Origin: Armatimonadota bacterium
Lineage (GTDB): Bacteria; Armatimonadota; Hebobacteria; CAIYQO01
Length of the DNA: 8,547 nt
Reading direction: 5' to 3'
NCBI GenBank assembly: GCA_022708765.1
Contig: JAKIYB010000078.1
Coordinates: 3,731-12,277, forward strand
Both the position numbers and the translations under genes were made by a program. The notes under the pieces were generated by a model. That model saw only the letters and a program-made list of their open reading frames with translations. It did no database searches and was not told the DNA's origin. Shown piece by piece: positions 1 through 6,289 of the stretch (within the stretch, counting starts at the first letter, position 1; every line of letters begins with the position of its first letter).

Positions 1-2566
1 CTGCCAGCCGCTCACTCACCGCCTGGGCATACAGTTGCCAAACCGCCGGATCATCGCAATCCGGAACTGGCGGTAATGCCAATGTTTCGCCGAAAAACGG
101 GCTTTGTGACGCGCCACTCTTCCGTGAAACCGTCAATCCCAGCGCGGTCAACCGCTCGGTAGCGGTAATGGCTGCCTCTGCCCCCTCACGCGTCAGCAAC
201 TCCGCCAGCGCCTCGGTCAGCGTCACGCGGGTGACGTAGCCTTCGGGCGCCGCGACACGGTGGCCGAGGATGGTCGCGATCTCTGTCTGCCCCGCCGCTG
301 TCAGGCTTAACTGCGCCAGTCCGAGCATCGCCTGATGATAGGGGCACAGCCAGCGAATGAGGCTCGGGTTCCGTCGCAGGTGGGCAGCTACCGTCAATTT
401 TTCCCCGGCTTCGCGCTGTCCTTCATTAGTGACAGGCAGGAATACCGCCGCCTGGTCACCGTCGAAGTCGGCATTCAGCAGCATGCAGGCAAGGATGGGC
501 AGGCGGATAGCCCGTCCAGGTACGTACACCGGACGGAACGCAAGCAGCGAGGTTGGGAGCACGCTGGGTGCGCGGTTGAGAATGATCCACGAGCGCGCCA
601 TCACCGCGTCTAGGCTTTCGCCCCGCGCCACCGGACGAAACAGCGCCTCCGCAATCTCCTCGGGCACCCCCAGGTGTTTTACCGACAGGTCATGCGACGG
701 CGCGAGCACCGTGCGGGCGCCGAATAGGTTCAGCGCAAACGGACGCAGTTCTTTCGGTGTGATCAACTGGTCGGCATATCTCCGCACCGCCGCCGCCAGT
801 CGCGCATGGACCTGCCGCACCAGGCTATCCGGTGCGCCTTTTTCGCGCAGGCGTGCCAGGCGGGCATTCGCGTCGGCGACCTCCGTCCATCCCGACACAC
901 CGGTAATTTCCCCGATAGCGGTCAGTTCCCGTTCACTTGACCAGGGGTGCGGCATCGGCAAGGCCAACGGCATACCATCGCCGGGAGAGAAGCGGAAGGC
1001 CACCCGGTCGCCGGTGAACTCGGCAACAATGCCTACCGCCGCCAGTCGCTGCTGTAACATGGTAAAACGCGGCGACGGTGGCGGTGCTTGCCGCACCGTA
1101 CCGGCGGCAACGCGCTCTGCCAGCGTCACGGAATCCAGCCGCTCGATGGACCGGGTGTTGAACGTCTCCAGGATCGTCTGCCACGCGCCGATATCGCGCA
1201 GTGCCAGGTACTCCAACTCGCCCTGCGACGCGGCGCGTTCGCTGGCACGGACGGCCGTGCGCAGCTTGTCGGAAGCCGTATGCACCGTTCGCCCCCAGTA
1301 CACCCACCCGACGCAAGCACGGCATGACAGCGGCGCGCTATCGAGCGTCAGCGTCTCCAGCCCGTCCTCCGGCAAGCCCGCCGCTGCCAGCCGCGCGCGC
1401 AGTTCCGCTGTGGACGGCGCGCCGTATGGCGGCACGATCGCCGGCTGGCCCTCGGCCATGGCGATGCGGCTCATGATCGCTTCGCGCGCCATCCCCAACG
1501 CTTGCCGTGAGAGGACGCCGGCAGCGCTGAAAACCAGTTCGACGGGTGTGCCGTCCGGCAGGCGCGGCATTTCGGTATCCGGGGCGATACGGCTGATGAC
1601 GCCTTTGAGGCCATGGCGATTGCTCCACTTATCACCCGCCTCCACCGGTATCGCATACTGCAGGCGCGCGGCACAGGATTCGCTGATGAGGATCGCGTCC
1701 TCGTAAGTTTCCGAGTCGCCGGCGATTATCGCGGTGAGCAGATTGTAGCCGCACCAGATGCCGGGGATATCCGGCTCGTTGCCTGTGCGTACCAGCGCCG
1801 GTTCGGGTGCCAGCGGGGGGAGCCACTGCCGCTGCATATTCGTCGCAAAGATTACATGATTCGGCTCGTTGTGTTCCAGGAAAGGCAGCATGGATGCGGA
1901 TGGTCCCAGCAACTCTTTCGCATCTTCAATGACGATGCGGCTATCGCGAATAACCGCGCCGGCTGCCAGACTGAAGACGCGTCCCAGATTCGGTCCTTCC
2001 GGCGTCTCGAAGGGGCAGACACGGCCGAGTTGCTCGGGTGAAAAGACGCCTTGCCGTTCGGGCACGATAATTCGCCGCTGATGGGTGATCATCGCCAGGC
2101 GGTTCGTGATGTCCAGCCACTGTCCGGTTTTGTAGATGTCGAACGGATCATAGTTGACCGTGGGATTGATCACTTCATCCACCCATTCTTCCAGCGGCAG
2201 CACCGCGCGGATAAGCGCGGCATCCCAGGGCAGGTTGGCGGCGATCTCCCCCAGCCGCGCATCCACGACGGCGGTAAGCTGCTCGCCCACACAGGTGATA
2301 TCCGCCGTCGCCAGATCCTCGGATGATGCCAGCGGCACCACAATCCAGGGGTGCTCGAAGCGGTGAAAGAGGCCGTCGACATCCGCGCGTAGCAGTGTGT
2401 AGGTGGTTTCGGCATCCGCCAGCGTCACGGTAATGTGGGTGGACCGCTCCTCGTCGGCGACTCGGTAGCCGGTCAGCGGCAGTCGTGCTCCCAGCAGCGC
2501 CGGCAGGCGCTCGTGGGTGAAGCGGTCAAACGACTCTCGGTGCCAGAACGCGGGTGGAATCTGCAT
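1..2566 (-). CDS. Compact fused beta-beta' DNA-directed RNA polymerase (3' end beyond window)
   Basis: Template-directed RNA synthesis by a two-barrel RNA polymerase carrying RpoB and RpoC cores in one chain. The frame is open from ATG 2566 to the window edge (855 codons, no stop), so the C-terminus is missing. Beta part: rif-pocket segment (residues 151-167, TNRLAMITHQRRI), GRVCPFETPEGPNLG (181-195), LPFLEH (227-232), NMQRQ (243-247), EDAILIS (289-295), GDKWSNRHGLKGVIS (311-325; lysines 313 and 321 match E. coli K1065 and K1073), HTASDK (429-434), and a C-terminal end near 517. Beta' part: clamp helices (about 561-600), LNRAP (663-667) and NADFDGDQ (698-705; D700, D702, D704 bind the catalytic Mg). 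R665 to D700 is 35 residues, as in E. coli R425 to D460. SRKSGAS near 814-820 precedes the expected bridge helix. Beta lobes, flap and beta' zinc ribbon are absent or minimal. Start: TGATG overlap with the sigma gene and a strong RBS. Known relatives in concept are YonO, crAss-like phage polymerases and Helicobacter-type fusions. It is clearly a polymerase by motif; promoters and in vivo role are unknown. Confidence 0.95.
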   Translation of the reverse strand, partial: MQIPPAFWHRESFDRFTHERLPALLGARLPLTGYRVADEERSTHITVTLADAETTYTLLRADVDGLFHRFEHPWIVVPLASSEDLATADITCVGEQLTAVVDARLGEIAANLPWDAALIRAVLPLEEWVDEVINPTVNYDPFDIYKTGQWLDITNRLAMITHQRRIIVPERQGVFSPEQLGRVCPFETPEGPNLGRVFSLAAGAVIRDSRIVIEDAKELLGPSASMLPFLEHNEPNHVIFATNMQRQWLPPLAPEPALVRTGNEPDIPGIWCGYNLLTAIIAGDSETYEDAILISESCAARLQYAIPVEAGDKWSNRHGLKGVISRIAPDTEMPRLPDGTPVELVFSAAGVLSRQALGMAREAIMSRIAMAEGQPAIVPPYGAPSTAELRARLAAAGLPEDGLETLTLDSAPLSCRACVGWVYWGRTVHTASDKLRTAVRASERAASQGELEYLALRDIGAWQTILETFNTRSIERLDSVTLAERVAAGTVRQAPPPSPRFTMLQQRLAAVGIVAEFTGDRVAFRFSPGDGMPLALPMPHPWSSERELTAIGEITGVSGWTEVADANARLARLREKGAPDSLVRQVHARLAAAVRRYADQLITPKELRPFALNLFGARTVLAPSHDLSVKHLGVPEEIAEALFRPVARGESLDAVMARSWIILNRAPSVLPTSLLAFRPVYVPGRAIRLPILACMLLNADFDGDQAAVFLPVTNEGQREAGEKLTVAAHLRRNPSLIRWLCPYHQAMLGLAQLSLTAAGQTEIATILGHRVAAPEGYVTRVTLTEALAELLTREGAEAAITATERLTALGLTVSRKSGASQSPFFGETLALPPVPDCDDPAVWQLYAQAVSERLA

Positions 2567-2578
2567 CACTCCTCCTCC
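2566..2578 (-). promoter_or_regulatory. RBS and stop-start overlap coupling sigma and polymerase translation
   Basis: On the minus strand GGAGGAGGAG (2578-2569) lies just before TGATG, where the sigma stop codon TGA (2568-2566) and the polymerase ATG (2566-2564) share one base. The purine run also encodes the last glutamates of the sigma factor. This is a strong Shine-Dalgarno site and fixes the polymerase start. Translational coupling of the two genes is inferred from the overlap. Confidence 0.85.
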
Positions 2579-3162
2579 ATTCCCAGGTCGCGCCACGCGT
2601 CGCGAAGCGTCTTACGCGCGTAGTGTAGGCGGGATTTGACGGTGCCATCCGGTATACCGAGGCGCATAGCGATTTCGCCGATCTCCATCCCTGCCTCGTG
2701 TGCCAGCCGCACCACCGCCCGCTTGTCATCGGGGAGGGCGGCAATGAGTCCGCGCAGCAGGCGTACCTGCTCCTCGCGTAGGCAGCAGTCCTCCGGTCCC
2801 AGCGCTGCCGCGTCCATGAGCCATCCCGGGGGTGTGGCGTCATCCTCCGCGTCACCGGGATGCATCGGCACCTCCAGTGGCACTTCTCGCCGTCGGCGCC
2901 GTGTTCGCAGGCTGTTCAGCGCCAGATTGGTGGCGATGCGCAGCAGCCACCCCGTGCAGCCGCCGCGCCCGTCCGACTGGTCGGCGCGTGTCCACACGCG
3001 CAGGAAGGTTTCCTGCGTCAGGTCGTCCGCGACATCGCCGTCGCGCACAATCCGCAGCAGGTGTCGTCGGACCGCCGCGCGATGACGCGCGAGGAATACC
3101 TCGAACGCTTCCGCATCGTGCCAGCCGATTCGCCCCAGCAGTTGTGCGTCAGACAGCCCCAT
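2566..3162 (-). CDS. ECF-family RNA polymerase sigma factor
   Basis: A 198-aa sigma-70 family protein of the two-domain ECF type, which directs RNA polymerase to promoters. Region 2 spans about residues 20-90: DLTQETFLRVW (47-57) is the canonical region 2.2 motif and GWLLRIATNLALNSLR (71-86) the 2.3/2.4 helix that melts and reads the -10 element. After a linker (91-135), region 4 (136-190) has the ALPDDKRAVVRL start and a helix-turn-helix in IGEIAMRLGIPDGTVKSRL (161-179) for the -35 element. Length and order are normal for ECF factors, and no regions 1.1, 1.2 or 3 are present. Start ATG 3162 has AGAGGG upstream. It overlaps the polymerase gene by one base; no anti-sigma gene is next to it, which is unusual for this class. 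The pairing suggests the sigma factor serves the miniature polymerase, the host polymerase, or both; this is inference. Confidence 0.95.
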   Translation of the reverse strand: MGLSDAQLLGRIGWHDAEAFEVFLARHRAAVRRHLLRIVRDGDVADDLTQETFLRVWTRADQSDGRGGCTGWLLRIATNLALNSLRTRRRRREVPLEVPMHPGDAEDDATPPGWLMDAAALGPEDCCLREEQVRLLRGLIAALPDDKRAVVRLAHEAGMEIGEIAMRLGIPDGTVKSRLHYARKTLRDAWRDLGMEEE

Positions 3163-3183
3163 CTTCGCCCTCTACCGAAGATG
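3160..3183 (-). promoter_or_regulatory. Perfect inverted repeat over the sigma factor start codon
   Basis: The minus strand reads CATCTTCG, eight bases GTAGAGGG, then CGAAGATG: an 8-bp perfect inverted repeat. The right arm ends with the ATG of the sigma gene and the spacer holds its Shine-Dalgarno-like AGAGGG. In RNA it could hide the start codon; in DNA it could be a protein-binding operator. Which of these applies is not decided by the sequence. Confidence 0.5.
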
Positions 3184-3208
3184 ACACCAGTGATGCCATC
3201 CGGGTTCA
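3183..3208 (-). promoter_or_regulatory. Possible ECF-type promoter of the sigma-polymerase operon
   Basis: Minus strand TGAAC (3208-3204), 17-bp spacer, TGTC (3186-3183). ECF promoters commonly follow GGAAC, 16-17 bp, CGTC; this site differs by one base in each element. Transcription would start near 3176-3178, leaving a leader of roughly 15 bases. It would fit autoregulation by the encoded sigma factor. With short degenerate elements, chance is a real alternative. Confidence 0.3.
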
Positions 3209-3322
3209 CGCTCTTTCGGTATTGCGTGACAGGCGAGAATTTCCTCCTTGTGTCGAAAACAGCGGGCGCAAACCACCAGCGCATGGCTACAATCGGATGA
3301 CACTACCAACAAGGAGGACAAC

Positions 3323-3796
3323 ATGGCCTACTATTTCCGCGTGTTCTGCACCGAGGGGGAACCGCCGGCGCTGACGGATGTGCTGAAATGGGTGAGTGAC
3401 CGGGGCGTGACGCTGCGCACAGAGCCGGCGGGCATCACTGCCTGGAGCAGCGCACCGGTGAAGCTGATCTACGAGGAAGGGCGCGCGCCATTTCTCGCCG
3501 ACGTGGACCTGAATAACGGCCCCGACTCGCTGGCGGCGCAGGAAATTGACGAATTCCTCGACATGGTACGCGAAATCAACAGATTCCCGCGCAAGCGCGA
3601 ACGCGTAGCCGAACACCTGGAGAAAACGCGCTTTATCGTCGCCTGCCAGATACCCGTGGAAGACTTCACCGATGCCGGCTTCCACGCCATTGACGTCTTC
3701 ATGGCATACTTCGTGGTGCATCACAACGGCATGGTGCAGGCCGATGGTCAGGGCTTCTACGAAGACGGGAAAATTTCTATCGAGTTGGCGGCTTGA
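3323..3796 (+). CDS. Unrecognised 157-aa protein
   Basis: Not assigned to a family. Start ATG 3323 is preceded by AAGGAGG with a normal spacing (8 bases), so the longer reading from 3248 is unlikely. The protein is soluble-looking, acidic and mixed alpha/beta, with no signal peptide or membrane segment. It opens with a strand-like MAYYFRVFC and contains a charged helix around residues 70-100 (EIDEFLDMVREINRF, KRERVAEHLEKTR). A conserved-looking end, YFVVHHNGMVQADGQGFYED, has a His-His pair and a glycine-rich turn. It diverges from the sigma gene across a 160-bp spacer, where a TACAAT at 3288-3293 may be a -10 element without a good -35. A role with the polymerase is possible from position only. 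Confidence 0.85.
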   Translation: MAYYFRVFCTEGEPPALTDVLKWVSDRGVTLRTEPAGITAWSSAPVKLIYEEGRAPFLADVDLNNGPDSLAAQEIDEFLDMVREINRFPRKRERVAEHLEKTRFIVACQIPVEDFTDAGFHAIDVFMAYFVVHHNGMVQADGQGFYEDGKISIELAA

Positions 3797-3846
3797 CGCG
3801 GGTTGCCACGCGCATGACGGGAGCGGAAAACGACGTTTCGCATAGC

Positions 3847-3900
3847 AGGATTTCGCCTCCTTGTCGCGAATCCTACCCTCACACATCTTGCGAGGGTAGG
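3847..3900 (+). promoter_or_regulatory. RNA hairpins before the 502-aa gene, hiding its RBS
   Basis: CCTACCCTC (3872-3880) and GAGGGTAGG (3892-3900) form a perfect 9-bp stem with an 11-base loop, eight bases before ATG 3909. The right arm is the only Shine-Dalgarno-like sequence for that gene. AGGATT (3847-3852) could instead pair with AATCCT (3869-3874), which overlaps the left arm, so two exclusive folds are possible. There is no U-run, so a simple terminator is less likely than translational control; that is inference. Confidence 0.45.
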
Positions 3901-3908
3901 TATTACCG

Positions 3909-5417
3909 ATGGAATATGATCTCTTCGCGGAGAACGCGGGGCAGGATGAGGGCATCGCCTCAGCGTTCGCGTTCATCAGCCGGCCGGGGTATGCCGAGGT
4001 GCGCTTTGAGGGGGAGAAGATCCTCTCCTTCGTGCAGGAGCACCTGATTCTCCGCCAGTTCGTGATGGGCGAGGCGCGGCTGCGGCCTGGCGGGGCGATG
4101 GAGATCGTCTGCTTCATGCCCTCCTGCTTCTTCGGCCCGAAACTGCTGCGCGCGGCGGTGAAGCAGACGAATATCGGCGAGGCGTTCATCGAACTGACCA
4201 TCACGCCGGAGAAAGTGGATGGCGACCTGCGGGAGTTCGTAGAGGAGAAGCGGGTTGTGCTCATCGAGTATCTGCCAGCGTCCACCCGCTTCCGTTACAC
4301 CATCACCGCCAACCTGCAGATCAAACAGGACGTGCGCGGCGGCGAAGGGCTCTACATCACCGGCATGCCGCAGTGGGGTGACGACGACTACGCGGTGGTC
4401 GAGTTCGACGACCCGCTGCTCTCCGGCGGCGTCGGCCCACAGGTGCCGATGACGCAGGATTGGACCGGCCTGCCGGAACCGATCCTCGGCGAACACAATT
4501 TCACGACCCTCTGGGAGAAACGCTTCCTGGCGGTGACGCTGGACACCAAAGAGCGCGGCCTGCGCCGGCTGACCTTCAACCGCGTGGTGAACGGCGTGCA
4601 GCGGTTTTTCAACCGCTACATACTGGTGACGAAACCGGGCACGCCATATTTCTATCACAAGACGGACGGCACCGCGTTGAAGATGACCCCGCAGTTCGGC
4701 TTCCCCTGCGGCCACCACATTTGCGAGTGGGGATTTGACATGCACTTCTACGCCATGCTCCCCAAAGCCGGCGCCGACCTGCCCTTCAAGAAAGGCCAGC
4801 GCGTCGTGCTTGGCTACACGCTGGAGGACGTGGAGGAGAGCGAAATCCCGGCGGCTTACGCGAATGCGACGGAAGCGGAGATCGAGGCGGACGAGCGCCC
4901 GCTGTGCGATCTGCCCATCTACGAGGAGCCGGCCTGCGGCTTCACCGCGTCGGCGATGGACCATCCCGACGCTTATTGCTGGCGCCTCACCGGTCAGGGC
5001 GCGTGGAACCGCACCGGCGGCAAAGAGCCGAAGACCGGCGCGTTGGAAATCCATCACGGCGCCGAGGGCGGTGAATCCACCTGGCTCTTCAACTACTTCG
5101 GCCCTTCCTACGCGGCCAACCCCATCCCGCCGTTCAGCCGCCACCGCCTCGCCGCCTGGGTGAAGGCCGATGAGCTGGACAAGGTGACCCTCACCTTCAC
5201 CCTCGACGCACACCAGGGGCCGGCGATGTATTCGCCGCGCGTGCCGGTGGTCTCCATCGCGACGGCGGAGCAGATCGTCACCCGCGACGGTGCGTGGGCG
5301 CTCATCGAATTCGAGAGCCAGCCCTCCGGCACGTATACGCTGGCGGGCCGCATCGCTTTCACCTACACGGGGAAAGGGTCGGCGAGTATGAGTGGGTTGG
5401 AGGTGGAGCGGCTGTAG
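3909..5417 (+). CDS. Unrecognised 502-aa protein with C-terminal beta-sandwich-like region
   Basis: Function not recognised. No signal peptide or membrane helix is visible, so it is probably cytoplasmic. Residues 1-340 are rich in beta-strand-like and aromatic stretches (for example FNRYILVTKPGTPYFYHKTD) and contain a Cys/His group, CGHHICEWGFDMHFY, that could bind metal. Residues about 342-502 look like a jelly-roll of the carbohydrate-binding kind: HRLAAWVKAD, then alternating strands and a terminal GSASMSGLEVERL, resembling 'WVK ... G.G ... v..l' patterns of such modules. This is a pattern impression only. ATG 3909 is the first start in frame; its RBS lies in a hairpin. A 497-aa antisense frame covers most of it but lacks protein-like composition. 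It follows the 157-aa gene on the same strand after 112 bases and is followed directly by a palindromic repeat. Confidence 0.85.
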   Translation: MEYDLFAENAGQDEGIASAFAFISRPGYAEVRFEGEKILSFVQEHLILRQFVMGEARLRPGGAMEIVCFMPSCFFGPKLLRAAVKQTNIGEAFIELTITPEKVDGDLREFVEEKRVVLIEYLPASTRFRYTITANLQIKQDVRGGEGLYITGMPQWGDDDYAVVEFDDPLLSGGVGPQVPMTQDWTGLPEPILGEHNFTTLWEKRFLAVTLDTKERGLRRLTFNRVVNGVQRFFNRYILVTKPGTPYFYHKTDGTALKMTPQFGFPCGHHICEWGFDMHFYAMLPKAGADLPFKKGQRVVLGYTLEDVEESEIPAAYANATEAEIEADERPLCDLPIYEEPACGFTASAMDHPDAYCWRLTGQGAWNRTGGKEPKTGALEIHHGAEGGESTWLFNYFGPSYAANPIPPFSRHRLAAWVKADELDKVTLTFTLDAHQGPAMYSPRVPVVSIATAEQIVTRDGAWALIEFESQPSGTYTLAGRIAFTYTGKGSASMSGLEVERL

Positions 5418-5418
5418 G

Positions 5419-5502
5419 AAAATGGGGACAGCAACGAATTTCCTGTCCATCAACGTCTTTCCAAATTATCTACTCGAGGAAATTCGTTGCTGTCCCCATT
5501 TT
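5419..5502. repeat. 84-bp palindromic repeat with perfect 26-bp arms
   Basis: Arms 5419-5444 and 5477-5502 are exact reverse complements, with a 32-base loop between them. The arms contain GGGGACAGCAACGAATT and its complement, with T/A runs at the outer ends. It starts one base after the stop codon of the 502-aa gene. Palindromes with a GGGGACAG core recur in many genomes as REP-like or MITE-like units linked to Y1 (RAYT) transposases, from general knowledge; no transposase is present here. The outer T-run also lets it act as a strong terminator. The rest of 5503-5583 holds nothing convincing. Confidence 0.8.
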
Positions 5503-5583
5503 TACAGTCTGTGCATGGCGTGTGTGAGATAAGAATTCTGCGTTGACAGGGCACAATTCTATTATCGGTGGGATTCGCCACGG

Positions 5584-6156
5584 TCAGAACCACCGACCCC
5601 CCCACGGCATGCGCAGGCGGCTGATGGCGGCGGCGGCAATGACGCCGGCGATGATCAGGGTGACCACATCAGCGCAGGGGGTGATGAAAAGGAGCGGGTT
5701 CACTGCGGGGGGCGGCGTGCCGGGGGGCAGCGAGCGCAGAAAAAGCTGGCAGCGCACGATAGCCTCTCCCGCCATCGCCGCCAGCCCACCGAGCACCAGC
5801 GAGATGCCGGCAAGGATGTCTATAAACAGTCCGACTTTGCGTCCGGACGCCTTCAGCAGCAGCGTGCCGATGAACCGCCCATAGGGAATGGCGAGGATGA
5901 TACCCCAGAAGCCAAGCATGCCCAGCACCCCGGCGCCCAGGGCGCCGGCCGCCAGCCCCACCAGCCCCGCCGCGAGCGCGCGAGGCGCGGAGGGCGGGCT
6001 GTAGGCGCCGCCACGCTGCGTGCCGCAGTCGCGGCACTTATAGCCCACCGCCGTCTCCACCGCGCAGCGATCGCAAATGGGGGTACTGCATGCGGCGCAG
6101 CGCACGTAGGTGGTCACCTTCGGATGTTTCGCGCAGGTTGGGGCGGTCTCGTTCAT
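5584..6156 (-). CDS. B-box-type zinc-binding membrane protein
   Basis: A 190-aa protein with an N-terminal cysteine-rich domain: C8, H11, C20, C23, C28, C31, C41 and C44 give eight ligands in the spacing of a double-zinc B-box-like finger (CAKHP..., RCAACSTPICDRC, YKCRDCG). Such fingers often precede membrane domains, including rhomboid proteases, in bacteria. After a short Pro-rich link come four hydrophobic segments, about residues 60-80, 82-102, 108-134 and 155-178. No rhomboid GxSG/His pair is seen, so it is not a protease of that kind. Start ATG 6156 has GGGAG eight bases upstream. The function, perhaps a membrane sensor or scaffold, is unknown. It converges with the 502-aa gene and diverges from the next gene. 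Confidence 0.85.
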   Translation of the reverse strand: MNETAPTCAKHPKVTTYVRCAACSTPICDRCAVETAVGYKCRDCGTQRGGAYSPPSAPRALAAGLVGLAAGALGAGVLGMLGFWGIILAIPYGRFIGTLLLKASGRKVGLFIDILAGISLVLGGLAAMAGEAIVRCQLFLRSLPPGTPPPAVNPLLFITPCADVVTLIIAGVIAAAAISRLRMPWGGRWF

Positions 6157-6289
6157 GGCGGGCTCCCGATAATCGTCATCAATACCATCGTAATCGAAAA
6201 TCCTCCGGTTGAAAAGGGACCTGGCGCTCCTCCACCTCGCATGACGGACAGGTGTATTTTGCTCGGATTTGTAGTATTATGGAGCCATG

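Noticed and set aside
357..1706. 449-aa open frame on the plus strand
   Set aside because: It lies antisense to the RNA polymerase gene, whose reading shows many conserved motifs. The plus frame is Arg/Ser/Ala-rich low-complexity, as expected for an antisense shadow in GC-rich DNA.
3287..4285. 332-aa minus-strand open frame spanning two plus-strand genes
   Set aside because: It covers the antisense of the 157-aa gene, the spacer and part of the 502-aa gene, including the 157-aa gene's strong RBS; no motif supports it.
3960..5453. 497-aa open frame on the minus strand
   Set aside because: Antisense to the 502-aa gene. Its composition (many Arg, His, Val, Ala runs) is shadow-like and it has no RBS, while the plus frame has normal protein composition.
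5543..5565. TTGACA followed by TATTAT on the plus strand
   Set aside because: The spacer is 11 bp, too short for a sigma-70 promoter, and it points into the end of a convergent gene.
5565..5596. TCGGTGG/CCACCGA inverted repeat as a terminator for the B-box-like gene
   Set aside because: The loop is 18 bases and includes the stop codon, and no T-run follows; too weak to call.
6272..6280. TAGTATTAT as a -10 element for the small membrane protein gene
   Set aside because: Transcription would start inside the GGAG ribosome binding site, and no -35 element is found at the proper distance.
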